In this document: positions 35,411 through 43,889 of the stretch, in pieces
Position numbering within the stretch: the first letter of the stretch is position 1
Layout: each line of letters starts with the position of its first letter
From: Pseudomonas cuatrocienegasensis
GTDB lineage: Bacteria; Pseudomonadota; Gammaproteobacteria; Pseudomonadales; Pseudomonadaceae
Reading direction: 5' to 3'
NCBI RefSeq assembly: GCF_900110925.1
Contig: NZ_FOFP01000008.1
Span: 39,768-103,767 of the forward strand
Length of the DNA stretch: 64,000 bases
Notes under the pieces: generated by a model
What the model was told of the DNA's origin: nothing
Seen by the model: only the letters and a program-made list of their open reading frames with translations
Database searches by the model: none
Translations under genes and position numbers: made by a program

Positions 35411-36256
35411 TTAGGCGGGCCGAAACAGCTGGCTACTCAACTCGCGGCTGGCGTTGAGCATCAGCGGCAGGTAGCGCTTTTCCAGCTCGCTGACCGGCAC
35501 GCGGCCGGCATGGGTGCTGAGGTTCATCGCGGCCAGGACATGGCCGGCGGAGTCGTAGACCGGCACCGCGAGGGAGCGCAGGCCCTGCTCCAGTTCCTGG
35601 TCGACCACGCACCAACCCTGGTGGCGCACACGCTGCAGGCACTCCCACAGCGCCTCGGGGGTGTGCAGGGTGCGGCTGGTCTTGGCTTGCAGCTCGGCGT
35701 GGGCCAGGTAGTCCTGCAGTTGGTCGTCATCCAGCGCGGCCAGCAGAATGCGACCCATGGAGGTGCAGTAGGCGGGCAGGCGGCTGCCGACGCTCAGGTC
35801 CACCGAAATCAAGCGCTGCGGGATCGCCGAGCGGGCGATATACAGCACCTGCTCGCCTTCCAGGGTGGCCAGGTTGCAGGCCTCATGCAGTTGCTCGCTG
35901 AGGCGATCGAGGTACGGCTGGGCCGAGACGGCCAGAGGCGTCGACGACAGGTAGGCATGGCCCAGGGTCAGCACCTTGGGCAGCAGCGAGTAGGTGCGCC
36001 CGTCAGTGGTGGCGTAACCCAGCTTCATCAGCGTGTACAGGCAGCGGCGCACGGCGGCGCGGGGGATCTCGGTGCGGTGGCTGATCTGCGCGATGGTCAG
36101 GTGGCGCTTGCGCTCCTGGAACGCATTGATCACCGCCAGGCCGCGGGCCAGGGAGGTCATGAAGTTGGGGTCGCCGGCAAACTCTTCGATGCGCTTGGCT
36201 GGCGACACGTAGGGCGGTGGCACCAGGTTGGACAGGGGCGGACGCGTATCGCTCAT
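35411..36256 (-). CDS. pcaR: IclR-family pca regulator PcaR
   Basis: 281 residues. Residues 30-95 form the DNA-binding domain (FMTSLARGLAVINAFQERKR, then LTIAQISHRTEIPRAAVRRC). The effector domain contains LEGEQVLYIARSA and AYCTSMGRILLAAL. This is the PcaR/PcaU/PobR subgroup; PcaR of P. putida activates pca genes in response to 3-oxoadipate. It is upstream of pcaIJF on the same strand. Palindromes of its own type lie both before pcaI and about 190 bp before pcaR, suggesting self-regulation. Confidence 0.94.
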   Translation of the reverse strand: MSDTRPPLSNLVPPPYVSPAKRIEEFAGDPNFMTSLARGLAVINAFQERKRHLTIAQISHRTEIPRAAVRRCLYTLMKLGYATTDGRTYSLLPKVLTLGHAYLSSTPLAVSAQPYLDRLSEQLHEACNLATLEGEQVLYIARSAIPQRLISVDLSVGSRLPAYCTSMGRILLAALDDDQLQDYLAHAELQAKTSRTLHTPEALWECLQRVRHQGWCVVDQELEQGLRSLAVPVYDSAGHVLAAMNLSTHAGRVPVSELEKRYLPLMLNASRELSSQLFRPA

Positions 36257-36300
36257 GGGGCCTCCAGGGCTAGGGTCGCAACTCGAATTATGTGCTCTCT

Positions 36301-36393
36301 GTAGGAGCGAAGGGGGCGCCTAGCCTTTATTCGCGATATATCTCGAAAACGCTGCACAAGTCGCGGCTAGAACGGAGCACCGCCCGCCCCCCC
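36301..36393. repeat. REP-type repeat
   Basis: GTAGGAGCGAAGGGGGCGCC then TTTATTCGCGATATATC, followed by a degenerate second arm, upstream of pcaR. Confidence 0.7.
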
Positions 36394-36444
36394 TCGCACG
36401 GGAATTGGCCGAGATTTGATGCGTGAGACGACACTCGCAGCACT

Positions 36445-36476
36445 AGGCGATTATCGAACCGGTGTGCGGTAATCGC
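36445..36476. promoter_or_regulatory. PcaR-type operator cluster before pcaR
   Basis: On the minus strand GTTCGATAATCGCCT occupies 36459-36445. On the plus strand GTGCGGTAATCGC at 36464-36476 is a degenerate further copy. The only downstream gene in range is pcaR (start 36256). Confidence 0.65.
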
Positions 36477-36485
36477 AATAGGCAG

Positions 36486-37436
36486 TCACGCCGGCAAAAC
36501 GCCCTGCCCGCGCAGCACACTGAGCAGCAGACTGATGCTGAAAAACGCCAGCACCGTGGTCACCACCAGCGCCGCAGCGCAGCGCTGTTCAAGGCCGAAG
36601 CGCTGCCCGAGGATGGGGTAAATACTCATCATCGGCGCACTGGCGAACAGCAGCCCGGTGAGCATCAGGTGACTGTCCACACCCGGAACCACCAGGCAGG
36701 CGAGCAGCAGCGCCAGCGGGTGCAGGAGCAACTTGCCGAAAGCGGTCTGCAGCACTTCGCTGGCCATGCCGCCAACCTTCAGGCCACACAGGGTGCCGCC
36801 GATCACGAACAGCGCCACAGGGGCCGAGGCGCCGGCGAGCATGTCGATCACTCGCGCCAACAAGGCGGGCAGACGAACATCGAAAATAACCAGCAGCAAA
36901 CCGAGGCTGATGGCGATGATCACCGGGTTGCGCAGCAGGCGCAGGCCGGTTTCGCGCAGCAATTGCCAGCCGGCCACACCGCGCTGGGTACCGATTTCCG
37001 CGAGGGTCAGGGCCAGGGGAATCATCAGCAGATTCTCCACCAACATGCCCAGAGCCATGACCACCGCGGCGTCAGGGCCAAGCACCATAAAGGCGATGGG
37101 GTAGCCGATAAAACCGGTGTTCGGCACCGACATGCCCATCGCCAGGATCGCACTGGTCGTGATGCCTTGGCGCCGCACCACACGGGCCAGCGCATAGCCG
37201 GCGGCGAACACCGCCAGGGACGCCAGGGCATAGGCGCTCAGGTACGGCAGGTCGAGCACTTCGCCGAGGCTGCGCTCGGTCAGCGCCTTGAGCACCAGCG
37301 CCGGCAGGGCGAAGTAGATAACGAAGGTGCCCATGCCGCGCACCTGCTCACGGTTGACCAGGCCGGCGCGCGCCGAAGCGAAGCCCAGGGCGATCAACAG
37401 AAAAATCGGTGCGGTGATCCCCAATACCGTCAGCAT
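36486..37436 (-). CDS. AEC-family (auxin efflux carrier) transporter
   Basis: 316 residues with ten likely membrane helices in two halves of five. GMGTFVIYFALPALVLKAL and GMSVPNTGFIGYPIA in the first half and FASAPMMSIYPILGQRFGLE in the second are typical of AEC carriers such as MdcF, which move dicarboxylates or malonate. ATG 37436 overlaps the end of the zapE-like gene by 7 nt; the open frame extending to 37520 is a shadow of that gene. It is last in the pcaH-pcaG-zapE-AEC run, so an aromatic or carboxylic acid substrate is plausible. Confidence 0.88.
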   Translation of the reverse strand: MLTVLGITAPIFLLIALGFASARAGLVNREQVRGMGTFVIYFALPALVLKALTERSLGEVLDLPYLSAYALASLAVFAAGYALARVVRRQGITTSAILAMGMSVPNTGFIGYPIAFMVLGPDAAVVMALGMLVENLLMIPLALTLAEIGTQRGVAGWQLLRETGLRLLRNPVIIAISLGLLLVIFDVRLPALLARVIDMLAGASAPVALFVIGGTLCGLKVGGMASEVLQTAFGKLLLHPLALLLACLVVPGVDSHLMLTGLLFASAPMMSIYPILGQRFGLEQRCAAALVVTTVLAFFSISLLLSVLRGQGVLPA

Positions 37437-38452
37437 GCCAAGCGTTCCATGGTCTCTGCGCGCAATTGTGCCAGGCGACTGCGGGTCCGGGGGAAATCGC
37501 CGTGGCCAACGCCAGCACACAACACCTCCAGCGGCACCTCGCTCTGCAGCCAGAGCTCTGTGCCGTGGTCGTAGGCGATATCGATAAGGTTTACCAGGCG
37601 CTGCTGCTCATCCAGCGAGCAGCCGGCCAATGCCGGCAAGGCGCTGACGACGATGCGCGGGAAACGCTGACAGAGCGCCAGGTAATCACTGCTGGCCAGG
37701 GGTTGCTGGCAGAGCGCGGCAAAGTCCAGCCATAGCGTGTGCGCGTCCATGCCGCGCAGGGCGAGGGTTTGCCGGCCCAGGGCTAGCTGGGTGACACGCG
37801 GCAACTCGCTCAGGCGCTCGTCCAGCACGCACTCCGGCCCGTGCAGGTACAGCCCCCAGGGCTGCCCGCTCTGTTGTCGATAGTCCGGCCCAGCCGCCAT
37901 TTGCAGCACCCGGCAGTGACGCTGCAAAACCTCGGCAAAGGGTTTGAAACGGCTGTGATACAGCGGGTTGGGGCACAGCTCGGCGGGGGCGTAGTTGGAA
38001 CTGAACAGCAGGATGCAATCGCGCTCGATCAACGGCTGCAACAGGCGCCCGAGCAGGATCGCATCGCCAATGTCGTGGACATGGAATTCATCGAGGTAAA
38101 ACAGCCGCGCCTCGGCGGCCAACTCATCGGCCACCCGCGCCAGCGGATCGGCCAGGCCGGCATGGGCCAGCAGGCGCTGCTGCACCTCTTGCAGCAACGC
38201 ATGCACGTGCACGCGACGCTTGGCTGTGCAGGGCGCGGCCTGGAGCAGTGCGTCGAGCAGCAGGCTCTTGCCGCGGCCCACGCCGCCCCAGAGGTAGACC
38301 CCAGCCGCCGCGCGACGCCGCCAACGGCTCGGTTGCAGACGTGCTTGCAACCAGCCGCCGAGGGTCTCGAGCAAGCGCTGCTGGGCGGCATCCAACTGCA
38401 AGCCGCGCGCCTCAATCAGGCGAGCGGCCTGCGCATGCAGCTCAGAAGTCAA
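37430..38452 (-). CDS. zapE: AFG1/ZapE-family ATPase
   Basis: 340 residues. The Walker A motif GGVGRGKS is at 56-63 and Walker B LFYLDEFH has Asp121-Glu122; FSSNYAPAELCPN is the sensor-like region of the AFG1 family. ZapE acts at the Z-ring during division in E. coli, and AFG1 relatives act in membrane-protein turnover. Its place is odd: it overlaps the end of pcaG by 11 nt and the start of an AEC carrier by 7 nt. The only in-frame start is TTG 38452, which suggests translation coupled to pcaG. A second zapE elsewhere in the genome would make this a paralogue; that cannot be seen here. Confidence 0.85.
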   Translation of the reverse strand: MTSELHAQAARLIEARGLQLDAAQQRLLETLGGWLQARLQPSRWRRRAAAGVYLWGGVGRGKSLLLDALLQAAPCTAKRRVHVHALLQEVQQRLLAHAGLADPLARVADELAAEARLFYLDEFHVHDIGDAILLGRLLQPLIERDCILLFSSNYAPAELCPNPLYHSRFKPFAEVLQRHCRVLQMAAGPDYRQQSGQPWGLYLHGPECVLDERLSELPRVTQLALGRQTLALRGMDAHTLWLDFAALCQQPLASSDYLALCQRFPRIVVSALPALAGCSLDEQQRLVNLIDIAYDHGTELWLQSEVPLEVLCAGVGHGDFPRTRSRLAQLRAETMERLAC

Positions 38453-39050
38453 AGAACACGGTCTCGCCTTCTCCCTGAATACGAATGTCGAACCGATAGG
38501 CTGGCTTGCCGTCCACTTCGCAGCGCTTGGCGATCAGCGTCTCGCGGCGCTGCGGTTGCTCGATCAGGTTGAGCACCGGGTCCTGGGCATTGGCCGCCGC
38601 CTCGTCGTCGAAGTACAGGCGAGTGTGCAGGTGGATATTGATGCCACGGGCGAACAGCGAAACATTGACATGGGGCGCCATCGGCACGCCGGCGGCGTTG
38701 TTAACCACGCCCGGTTTGACCGTGTGGGCGGTCCACTCGCTGCCGGCGTCGAAGGTGGTGGCGGTACGGCCGAAACCGTTGAACGCCTTGTCCAGGTCAT
38801 AGGTTTCGTCGTACTGGCCCAGGTGGTCGGCCTGCCAGAGTTCGAGGAAGGCATCGCGCACCAGATGGCCGTTGCCGTCGTAAACGTGACCCAGCAGCAG
38901 GATGTGCTCGCCCGGCGCCTCGGGCTTGGCCAGCTGATTCCAGATTTCCTGGGGGCGGCTGGGGTTGCCGGCGGCGGCCAGGGCCAGGCCGATGTGCACA
39001 TAGGGGCCCGCGGTTTGTGAGGCGGTTTCCGGCAGCAATTCAACAGGCAT
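38442..39050 (-). CDS. pcaG: Protocatechuate 3,4-dioxygenase alpha subunit
   Basis: 202 residues. With PcaH it forms the Fe(III) dioxygenase that opens protocatechuate to 3-carboxy-cis,cis-muconate. The alpha subunit has the same fold as beta but no iron ligands. ASQTAGPYVHIGLALAAAGN, GHVYDGNGHLVRDAFLELWQ and the HTRLYFDDE region are typical. ATG 39050 has GAGGAGG 7 nt upstream, overlapping the pcaH stop; a TTG at 39056 is less likely. Confidence 0.96.
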   Translation of the reverse strand: MPVELLPETASQTAGPYVHIGLALAAAGNPSRPQEIWNQLAKPEAPGEHILLLGHVYDGNGHLVRDAFLELWQADHLGQYDETYDLDKAFNGFGRTATTFDAGSEWTAHTVKPGVVNNAAGVPMAPHVNVSLFARGINIHLHTRLYFDDEAAANAQDPVLNLIEQPQRRETLIAKRCEVDGKPAYRFDIRIQGEGETVFFDF

Positions 39051-39061
39051 GGTCAACCTCC

Positions 39062-39781
39062 TCAGCGATTCTCAAAGTGGGTTTGGCGCTGGCCGCGCAG
39101 GACGATATCGAAGCGGTAGGCCAGGCAATCCATGGGGTTGGCGTTGGCCATGTCGAGCCGGGCGATCAGGGTTTGCACCGCATCCGGGTTGGCAATCGCC
39201 TTGACGATCGGGCACATCGGGATCAGCGGGTCGCCTTCGAAATACAGCTGGGTGATCAGCTTGGTGCAGATGGCCGGGCCGCTGATAGAGAAGTGAATGT
39301 GCGCCGGGCGCCAGTCATTGGGGCCGTTGCGCCAGGGGTACGGGCCGGGTTTGACGGTGCGGAAGCTGTAGTTGCCCTGGCTGTCGGTCAGGGCACGGCC
39401 GACCCCGCCGAAGTTGGGGTCCAGGGGCGCCAGGTAACGGTCGTTCTTGTGCCGATAACGGCCACCGGCGTTGGCCTGCCACATTTCCACCAGGGTATGG
39501 GGGATCGGCTTGCCGTACTGGTCCATGACCCGCCCGGCGACGATGATCCGCTCGCCCACCGGCAGGCTGCCGGTATTGAAGTTGAGCAACAGGTCGTTGT
39601 CGTGCTCGCCCATTTTCAGGTGCGAGAAATCCGGGCCGCTGGTTTCGCTGACCGATTGCGGAATGCTCACCAACGCCTGGCGCGGCGAGCGGGCGATGGA
39701 GGTTTTGTAGTCGGGGGTAAAGGCCTTCGGGTGCCAGTTACGGTCACGTATGACGAAGCGCCGGGTGGAGGCATCAGGCAT
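39062..39781 (-). CDS. pcaH: Protocatechuate 3,4-dioxygenase beta subunit
   Basis: 239 residues, the length of P. putida PcaH. The iron ligands are Tyr109 (GGRYRHKND), Tyr148 (PGPYPW), His161 and His163 ([11 protein letters not shown]), all present, so an active catalytic site is expected. The ATG at 39781 has GGGA about 9 nt upstream; the frame extends to 39838 without support. It is preceded by a PcaQ-type palindrome and by pcaQ itself. Confidence 0.97.
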   Translation of the reverse strand: MPDASTRRFVIRDRNWHPKAFTPDYKTSIARSPRQALVSIPQSVSETSGPDFSHLKMGEHDNDLLLNFNTGSLPVGERIIVAGRVMDQYGKPIPHTLVEMWQANAGGRYRHKNDRYLAPLDPNFGGVGRALTDSQGNYSFRTVKPGPYPWRNGPNDWRPAHIHFSISGPAICTKLITQLYFEGDPLIPMCPIVKAIANPDAVQTLIARLDMANANPMDCLAYRFDIVLRGQRQTHFENR

Positions 39782-39886
39782 CACGTTTTCCCTGTTATTG
39801 GAGGTATGGGAGCTGCCAGGCAGCGGACGTGGAGCCATTGTCGGGGCGCACAGCGGCGCTGGACACTGAAAAAACGCTGACCATCC

Positions 39887-39902
39887 ATAACCATTTGGTT
39901 AT
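39887..39902. promoter_or_regulatory. PcaQ-type operator before pcaH
   Basis: ATAACCATTTGGTTAT is a near-perfect palindrome fitting the PcaQ box ATAACC-N4-GGTTAA. It lies 1 bp after the pcaQ stop and about 106 bp before pcaH. Confidence 0.8.
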
Positions 39903-40835
39903 CTATTCAGGAAAGCTGCCTGTGCGATAGGCCAGGCCGACTTCGCGCAACACCTCAACGCAGCCGTGCGCAGCCAGGGACAACGGCACGGCGGTGTTGC
40001 GGCAAATGCCCACCGAACCACCCGGCTCGACCACGCCCAGATCCAGCTCGGCCAGCTCGCCGCTGCGCAGGTCCAGTTGCACTGCGTCCAGGGGCGCGAT
40101 CCACAGCGCATCGCTGCTCTGCACATAGCGCCGGCTGAGGGTGATCGACAGGGTTTCCAGGCGCTGGCGCGGCGGGCTGATACCGCACTGTACGAACAGC
40201 GCATCGGCATATTTGCGGATGGTGGTGCCTGCCAGCGGCACCACCAGCGGATACGCCTGCAAACGTTCGCGCAGCGCCACACCATCGAGCAACGGGTGGC
40301 CGGCGCGCACCACCAGGGTCATCGACTCGCTGTACAAATGCTCGAAGGTCAGACCCTGGATTTGCGGGCTATCGGTCATGCGCCCAACCACCAAGTCCAG
40401 CTCGCCCAGGTGCAGTTGCGCCAGCAGGTGCGCGCTCGGCCCGGTGACCACGCTGGCGACCAGCGCCGGGTGGCGCGCATGCAGGCGGCGCACCACTTCG
40501 GGCACCAGCAGGCTTTCCACAGTGGAGAGCACGCCCAGGCGCAAGGTGGCCGCGCTGTACTCGCCGGCGCGCAGACTGCTGACCCCTTCGCGCAGCGCCT
40601 GCACACTCGGCCCGGCGTAACGCATAAAGGCCACACCGGCTTCGCTCAGGCGCGCGCCGCTCTTGCTGCGCTCGAACAGGCTGGTGCCGAGCAGCGTTTC
40701 CAGCTCCTTGAGGGTCTTGGAGATTGCCGGCTGGCTGACCGCCAGTTGATCGGCCGCCCGCGCCAGGCTGCCCTGGCGCGCCACTTCGAGGAAGCACACC
40801 AGGTGGCGGAATTTGATTCGCGTATCGATATTCAC
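39903..40835 (-). CDS. pcaQ: LysR-type regulator PcaQ
   Basis: 310 residues. The N-terminal LysR helix-turn-helix reads FRHLVCFLEVARQGSLARAA, then LAVSQPAISKTLKELETLLG. The effector domain follows, with SPQIQGLTFEHLYSESMTLV typical of the PcaQ/GbpR group. PcaQ activates pca dioxygenase genes in response to 3-carboxymuconate or carboxymuconolactone in other proteobacteria. The start is GTG 40835 with AAGGAC 7 nt upstream. It reads in the same direction as pcaH, with the PcaQ box between. Confidence 0.93.
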   Translation of the reverse strand: MNIDTRIKFRHLVCFLEVARQGSLARAADQLAVSQPAISKTLKELETLLGTSLFERSKSGARLSEAGVAFMRYAGPSVQALREGVSSLRAGEYSAATLRLGVLSTVESLLVPEVVRRLHARHPALVASVVTGPSAHLLAQLHLGELDLVVGRMTDSPQIQGLTFEHLYSESMTLVVRAGHPLLDGVALRERLQAYPLVVPLAGTTIRKYADALFVQCGISPPRQRLETLSITLSRRYVQSSDALWIAPLDAVQLDLRSGELAELDLGVVEPGGSVGICRNTAVPLSLAAHGCVEVLREVGLAYRTGSFPE

Positions 40836-40940
40836 CGAAGGTCCTTCAGCAGGCTCAGGCGCCGATGATGCCGAGCGACGGAGCCAGGGTCTAGGATCTG
40901 TTGGCGTTTCGCGCGCGGCTGCGCCGCAGACTTAGGCCGT

Positions 40941-40990
40941 TGGGTGCGCCGTGCGCACCAGCGCAGTCTTGGTGCGCACGGTGCACCCTA
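40941..40990. repeat. Inverted repeat
   Basis: TGGGTGCGCCGTGCGCACCA and TGGTGCGCACGGTGCACCCT face each other; same repeat family as 29975-30031. Confidence 0.7.
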
Positions 40991-40995
40991 CTCGG

Positions 40996-41391
40996 TTACT
41001 CACCTAGATCGGCCCTAAGCCCTTGCAGCGCCCAGTAAGCCAGGCCCAGCGACACCGCCTCAATCAACAGGGCGACCAGGTTAAAGGTCTGCTGTGCGCC
41101 GCCGTCCAGCCACAGCCCGCCGATGCGCGCCAGGCCCAGGGCGCTGTAGAGCAGCACCAGCAGGGTCAGGGCGCCGCGCACCAAATCCTCACGGCTGAGT
41201 GCCATGGCCAGGAAGGCCGCCAGACCGATCTGCAAGCCACCGTAATACGCGCGCACATCGGTTGCTGCCGCCGCGCTCATCAGCAGCATGCCGCTGGCAT
41301 TGGTCATCTCGTGGGGCTGGATGAAATAGGCCAGGCCGAGGCCGCCGAGGGCAAGCATCTGAATCGCCAGGATGATACGTGCACGCCGCAT
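40996..41391 (-). CDS. DUF4345-like small membrane protein
   Basis: 131 residues with four predicted helices, at about 4-22, 47-66, 73-92 and 101-121. The arrangement and the ATDVRAYYGGLQIGLA segment after the first loop fit the DUF4345 family, whose function is unknown. ATG 41391 has GGAG 6 nt upstream; a longer open frame to 41505 has no support. Single gene, divergent from a DUF411 gene. Confidence 0.78.
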   Translation of the reverse strand: MRRARIILAIQMLALGGLGLAYFIQPHEMTNASGMLLMSAAAATDVRAYYGGLQIGLAAFLAMALSREDLVRGALTLLVLLYSALGLARIGGLWLDGGAQQTFNLVALLIEAVSLGLAYWALQGLRADLGE

Positions 41392-41510
41392 GGGTCGCTC
41401 CGTTACTAGGTTCTGAGGCAGCAGCATAGCCGGATCAGCACCTCTACGGTTACAGGTCCATAGCGGGGCGCTATGCTCCTCGCACCGTTCCCCATCTCTG
41501 GACAACCGCC

Positions 41511-41945
41511 ATGCCCCGCACCCTGCTTGCTCTGCTATTACTCGCCAGCGCCGCCCAAGCGGCCGAACCGCTGACCATCGACGTGCACCGCGATCCCAAT
41601 TGCGGCTGCTGCAGCGCCTGGATCGACCATTTGCAGAACAACGGCTTTGTGGTCAACGACCACCTGGAAGCCGACATGCCAGCGCTCAAGCAACGCCTCG
41701 GCGTGCCGCCCAGCCTGGCGTCCTGCCACACCGGTGTAATCGACGGAAAATTTGTCGAAGGCCATGTGCCGGCGGCGGACATTCTCACCCTGCGCCAGCG
41801 TCCCGACCTGCTCGGCGCCGCCGTACCAGGTATGCCCACCGGCTCGCCCGGGATGGAGCGCGGCAATGTACGCGATGCCTATCAGGTGATCGGCGTGGAC
41901 AAACAGGGGCAAGCGACGGTCATAACCCAGTACCCGGGCAATTGA
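41511..41945 (+). CDS. DUF411 family periplasmic metal-binding protein
   Basis: 144 residues. Residues 1-18 form a signal peptide ending in AQAAEP, so it is likely exported. The family motif DPNCGCCSAWIDH is at about residues 28-40, and ADMPALKQRLGVPPSLASCHT and VEGHVPAADI follow. DUF411 proteins (CopG-like) bind copper or related metals and often lie in resistance loci, but no copper genes are nearby. Single gene before a YpfJ-like protease. Confidence 0.88.
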   Translation: MPRTLLALLLLASAAQAAEPLTIDVHRDPNCGCCSAWIDHLQNNGFVVNDHLEADMPALKQRLGVPPSLASCHTGVIDGKFVEGHVPAADILTLRQRPDLLGAAVPGMPTGSPGMERGNVRDAYQVIGVDKQGQATVITQYPGN

Positions 41946-41970
41946 GCACCGGAACGATCAGGAGCAAGCC

Positions 41971-42825
41971 ATGCGCTGGAACCGGGCACGACGCAGCGAC
42001 AATGTAGAGGACAACCGCGGCCGGCGTTTCGGCGGCGGGCGCGGGCTAAGCCTGGGCGGCGTGGCCGTGGTGATCATCATCGGCCTGCTCAGCGGCCAGG
42101 ATCCGTTGCAGATTCTTGGCCAGCTCGCCGGACAGTTGAGCCAACCGGCGGCGGTGAGTACCCAGGCGCCAGCCGCCAATGATCCGCAGCGCGACTTCGT
42201 CAGCGCTGTACTCGGTGACACCGAAGACACCTGGCGCGAGCTGTTCCAGCAGGCCGGCCGCCAATACCGCGACCCGACCCTGGTGCTGTTCAGCGGCGGC
42301 GTCGACTCGGCCTGCGGTTTCGCCCAGTCGGCGGTTGGCCCCTTCTACTGCCCCGGCGATCAGCGGGTGTATCTGGACTTGAGCTTCTTCCGCGAGCTGG
42401 AACAGCGCTTCGGCGCTGCCGGTGATTTCGCCCAGGCCTACGTCATCGCCCATGAGGTGGGCCATCACGTGCAAACCCTGCTCGGCGTCTCGGCCCAGGT
42501 AAATGCCGCACGCCAGCGCGGCGAGCGCATGGAAGGCGCCAGTGGCTTGCTGGTGCGTCAGGAGCTACAGGCCGACTGCCTGGCGGGAGTCTGGGCGTTC
42601 CATGCACAACGCCGGCTCGATTGGCTGGAACCGGGCGATGTAGAAGAAGCGCTAAATGCCGCCAACGCCATCGGCGATGACCGTCTGCAACGCCAGGCTC
42701 AAGGCCAGGTGGTGCCGGACGCCTTTACCCACGGCACCTCGGCACAGCGTATGCGCTGGTTCAGCAACGGCTTCGAGCATGGCGAGGTAAATCGCTGCGA
42801 CACCTTCAAGGCAACGCGTCTCTGA
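41971..42825 (+). CDS. YpfJ-family neutral zinc metallopeptidase
   Basis: 284 residues. A short basic N-terminus, one membrane anchor at about 28-41 and a zinc protease domain with HEVGHH at 161-166; ELQADCLAGVWA further on gives the third ligand Glu. Such proteins (YpfJ, KPN_02809 family) have no defined substrate. It starts 25 bp after the DUF411 gene. Its 3' end (CGTCTCTGACGCCTG) is the left edge of the 192-bp tandem array, which repeats this end. Confidence 0.9.
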   Translation: MRWNRARRSDNVEDNRGRRFGGGRGLSLGGVAVVIIIGLLSGQDPLQILGQLAGQLSQPAAVSTQAPAANDPQRDFVSAVLGDTEDTWRELFQQAGRQYRDPTLVLFSGGVDSACGFAQSAVGPFYCPGDQRVYLDLSFFRELEQRFGAAGDFAQAYVIAHEVGHHVQTLLGVSAQVNAARQRGERMEGASGLLVRQELQADCLAGVWAFHAQRRLDWLEPGDVEEALNAANAIGDDRLQRQAQGQVVPDAFTHGTSAQRMRWFSNGFEHGEVNRCDTFKATRL

Positions 42826-42835
42826 CGCCTGATTC

Positions 42836-43889
42836 GTAGCCTGGGTCGAGCGCAGCGACACCCGGGAGAATGCACCCGGGTATCGCGTTGCTCCACCCAG
42901 GCTACAAAGGCCGAGCACCTAGCCTGGCGCTACTGCGCCCTGGGCGGTGGTGGCTCTTCGTCTTTCGGCGCGTCTTCGGCGTTGAGCAGCGCCTGACGGC
43001 GCGTCTCTAAGGCATGACGCCTGCCCCGTAGCCTGGGTCGAGCGCAGCGATACCCGGGAGAATGCACCCGGGTATCGCGTTGCTCCACCCAGGCTACAAA
43101 GGCCGAGCACCTAGCTTGGCGCTACTGCGCCCTGGGCGGTGGTGGCTCTTCGTCTTTCGACGCGTCGTCGGCGTTGAGCAGTGCCTGGCGGCGCGTCTCT
43201 AAGGCATGACACCTGCCCCGTAGCCTGGGTGGAGCAACGCGATACCCGGGTGCATTCTCCCGGGTGTCGCTGCGCTCGACCCAGGCTACAAAGGCCGAGC
43301 ACCTAGCTTGGCGCTACTGCGCCCTGGGCGGTGGTGGCTCTTCGTCTTTCGACGCGTCGTCGGCGTTGAGCAGTGCCTGGCGGCGCGTCTCTAAGGCATG
43401 ACACCTGCCCCGTAGCCTGGGTCGAGCGCAGCGATACCCGGGAGAATGCACCCGGGTATCGCGTTGCTCCACCCAGGCTACAACGGGCGAGCACCTGACT
43501 TGGCGCTACTGCGTCCAGGGCGGTGGTGGCTCTTCGTCTTTCGGCGCGTCGGCGGCATTGAGCAGCGCCTGACGGCGCGTCTCTAAGGCATGACGCCTGC
43601 CCCGTAGCCTGGGTCGAGCGCAGCGACACCCGGGAGAATGCACCCGGGTATCGCGTTGCTCCACCCAGGCTATAAAGGCCGAGCACCTAGCTTGGCGCTA
43701 CTGCGCCCTGGGCGGCGGTGGTTCTTCGTCTTTCGGCGCGTCGTCGGCGTTGAGCAGCGCCTGGCGGCGCGTCTCTAAGGCATGACACCTACCCCGTAGC
43801 CTGGGTCGAGCGCAGCGACACCCGGGAGAATGCACCCGGGTATCGCGTTGCTCCACCCAGGCTACAAAGGCCGAGCACCTAACGTGGCG
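42836..43889. repeat. 192-bp tandem array made of the ypfJ/RIO gene junction
   Basis: A unit of exactly 192 bp repeats from 42836 up to the RIO gene. Each unit holds a 70-bp hairpin (starts 42836, 43028, 43220, 43412, 43604, 43796), then a copy of the last 75 or so bases of the RIO gene (GGCGCTACTGCG at 42926, 43118, 43310, 43502, 43694), then GCGTCTCTAAGGCATGACGCC, which resembles the end of the YpfJ gene. The real RIO end follows the sixth hairpin. The unit therefore spans both 3' ends and amplifies the convergent junction. Copies differ at a few bases. Small open frames of 63 codons inside it are by-products. Confidence 0.92.
43220..43289. repeat. Inverted copy of the 70-bp hairpin in the tandem array
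   Basis: Five of six hairpins read GTAGCCTGGGTCGAGCGCAG inward from the left. This one begins GTAGCCTGGGTGGAGCAACG and ends CTGCGCTCGACCCAGGCTAC, so it is flipped while its flanks are not. A seventh copy at 63921-63990 has the flipped orientation. Confidence 0.85.

Noticed and set aside
42919..43686. Three small minus-strand frames of 63 to 127 codons
   Set aside because: They are by-products of the 192-bp tandem repeats.
42836..43889. Tandem repeats as a possible CRISPR array
   Set aside because: The period is 192 bp, the repeats are gene ends and hairpins, there are no unique spacers and no cas genes.
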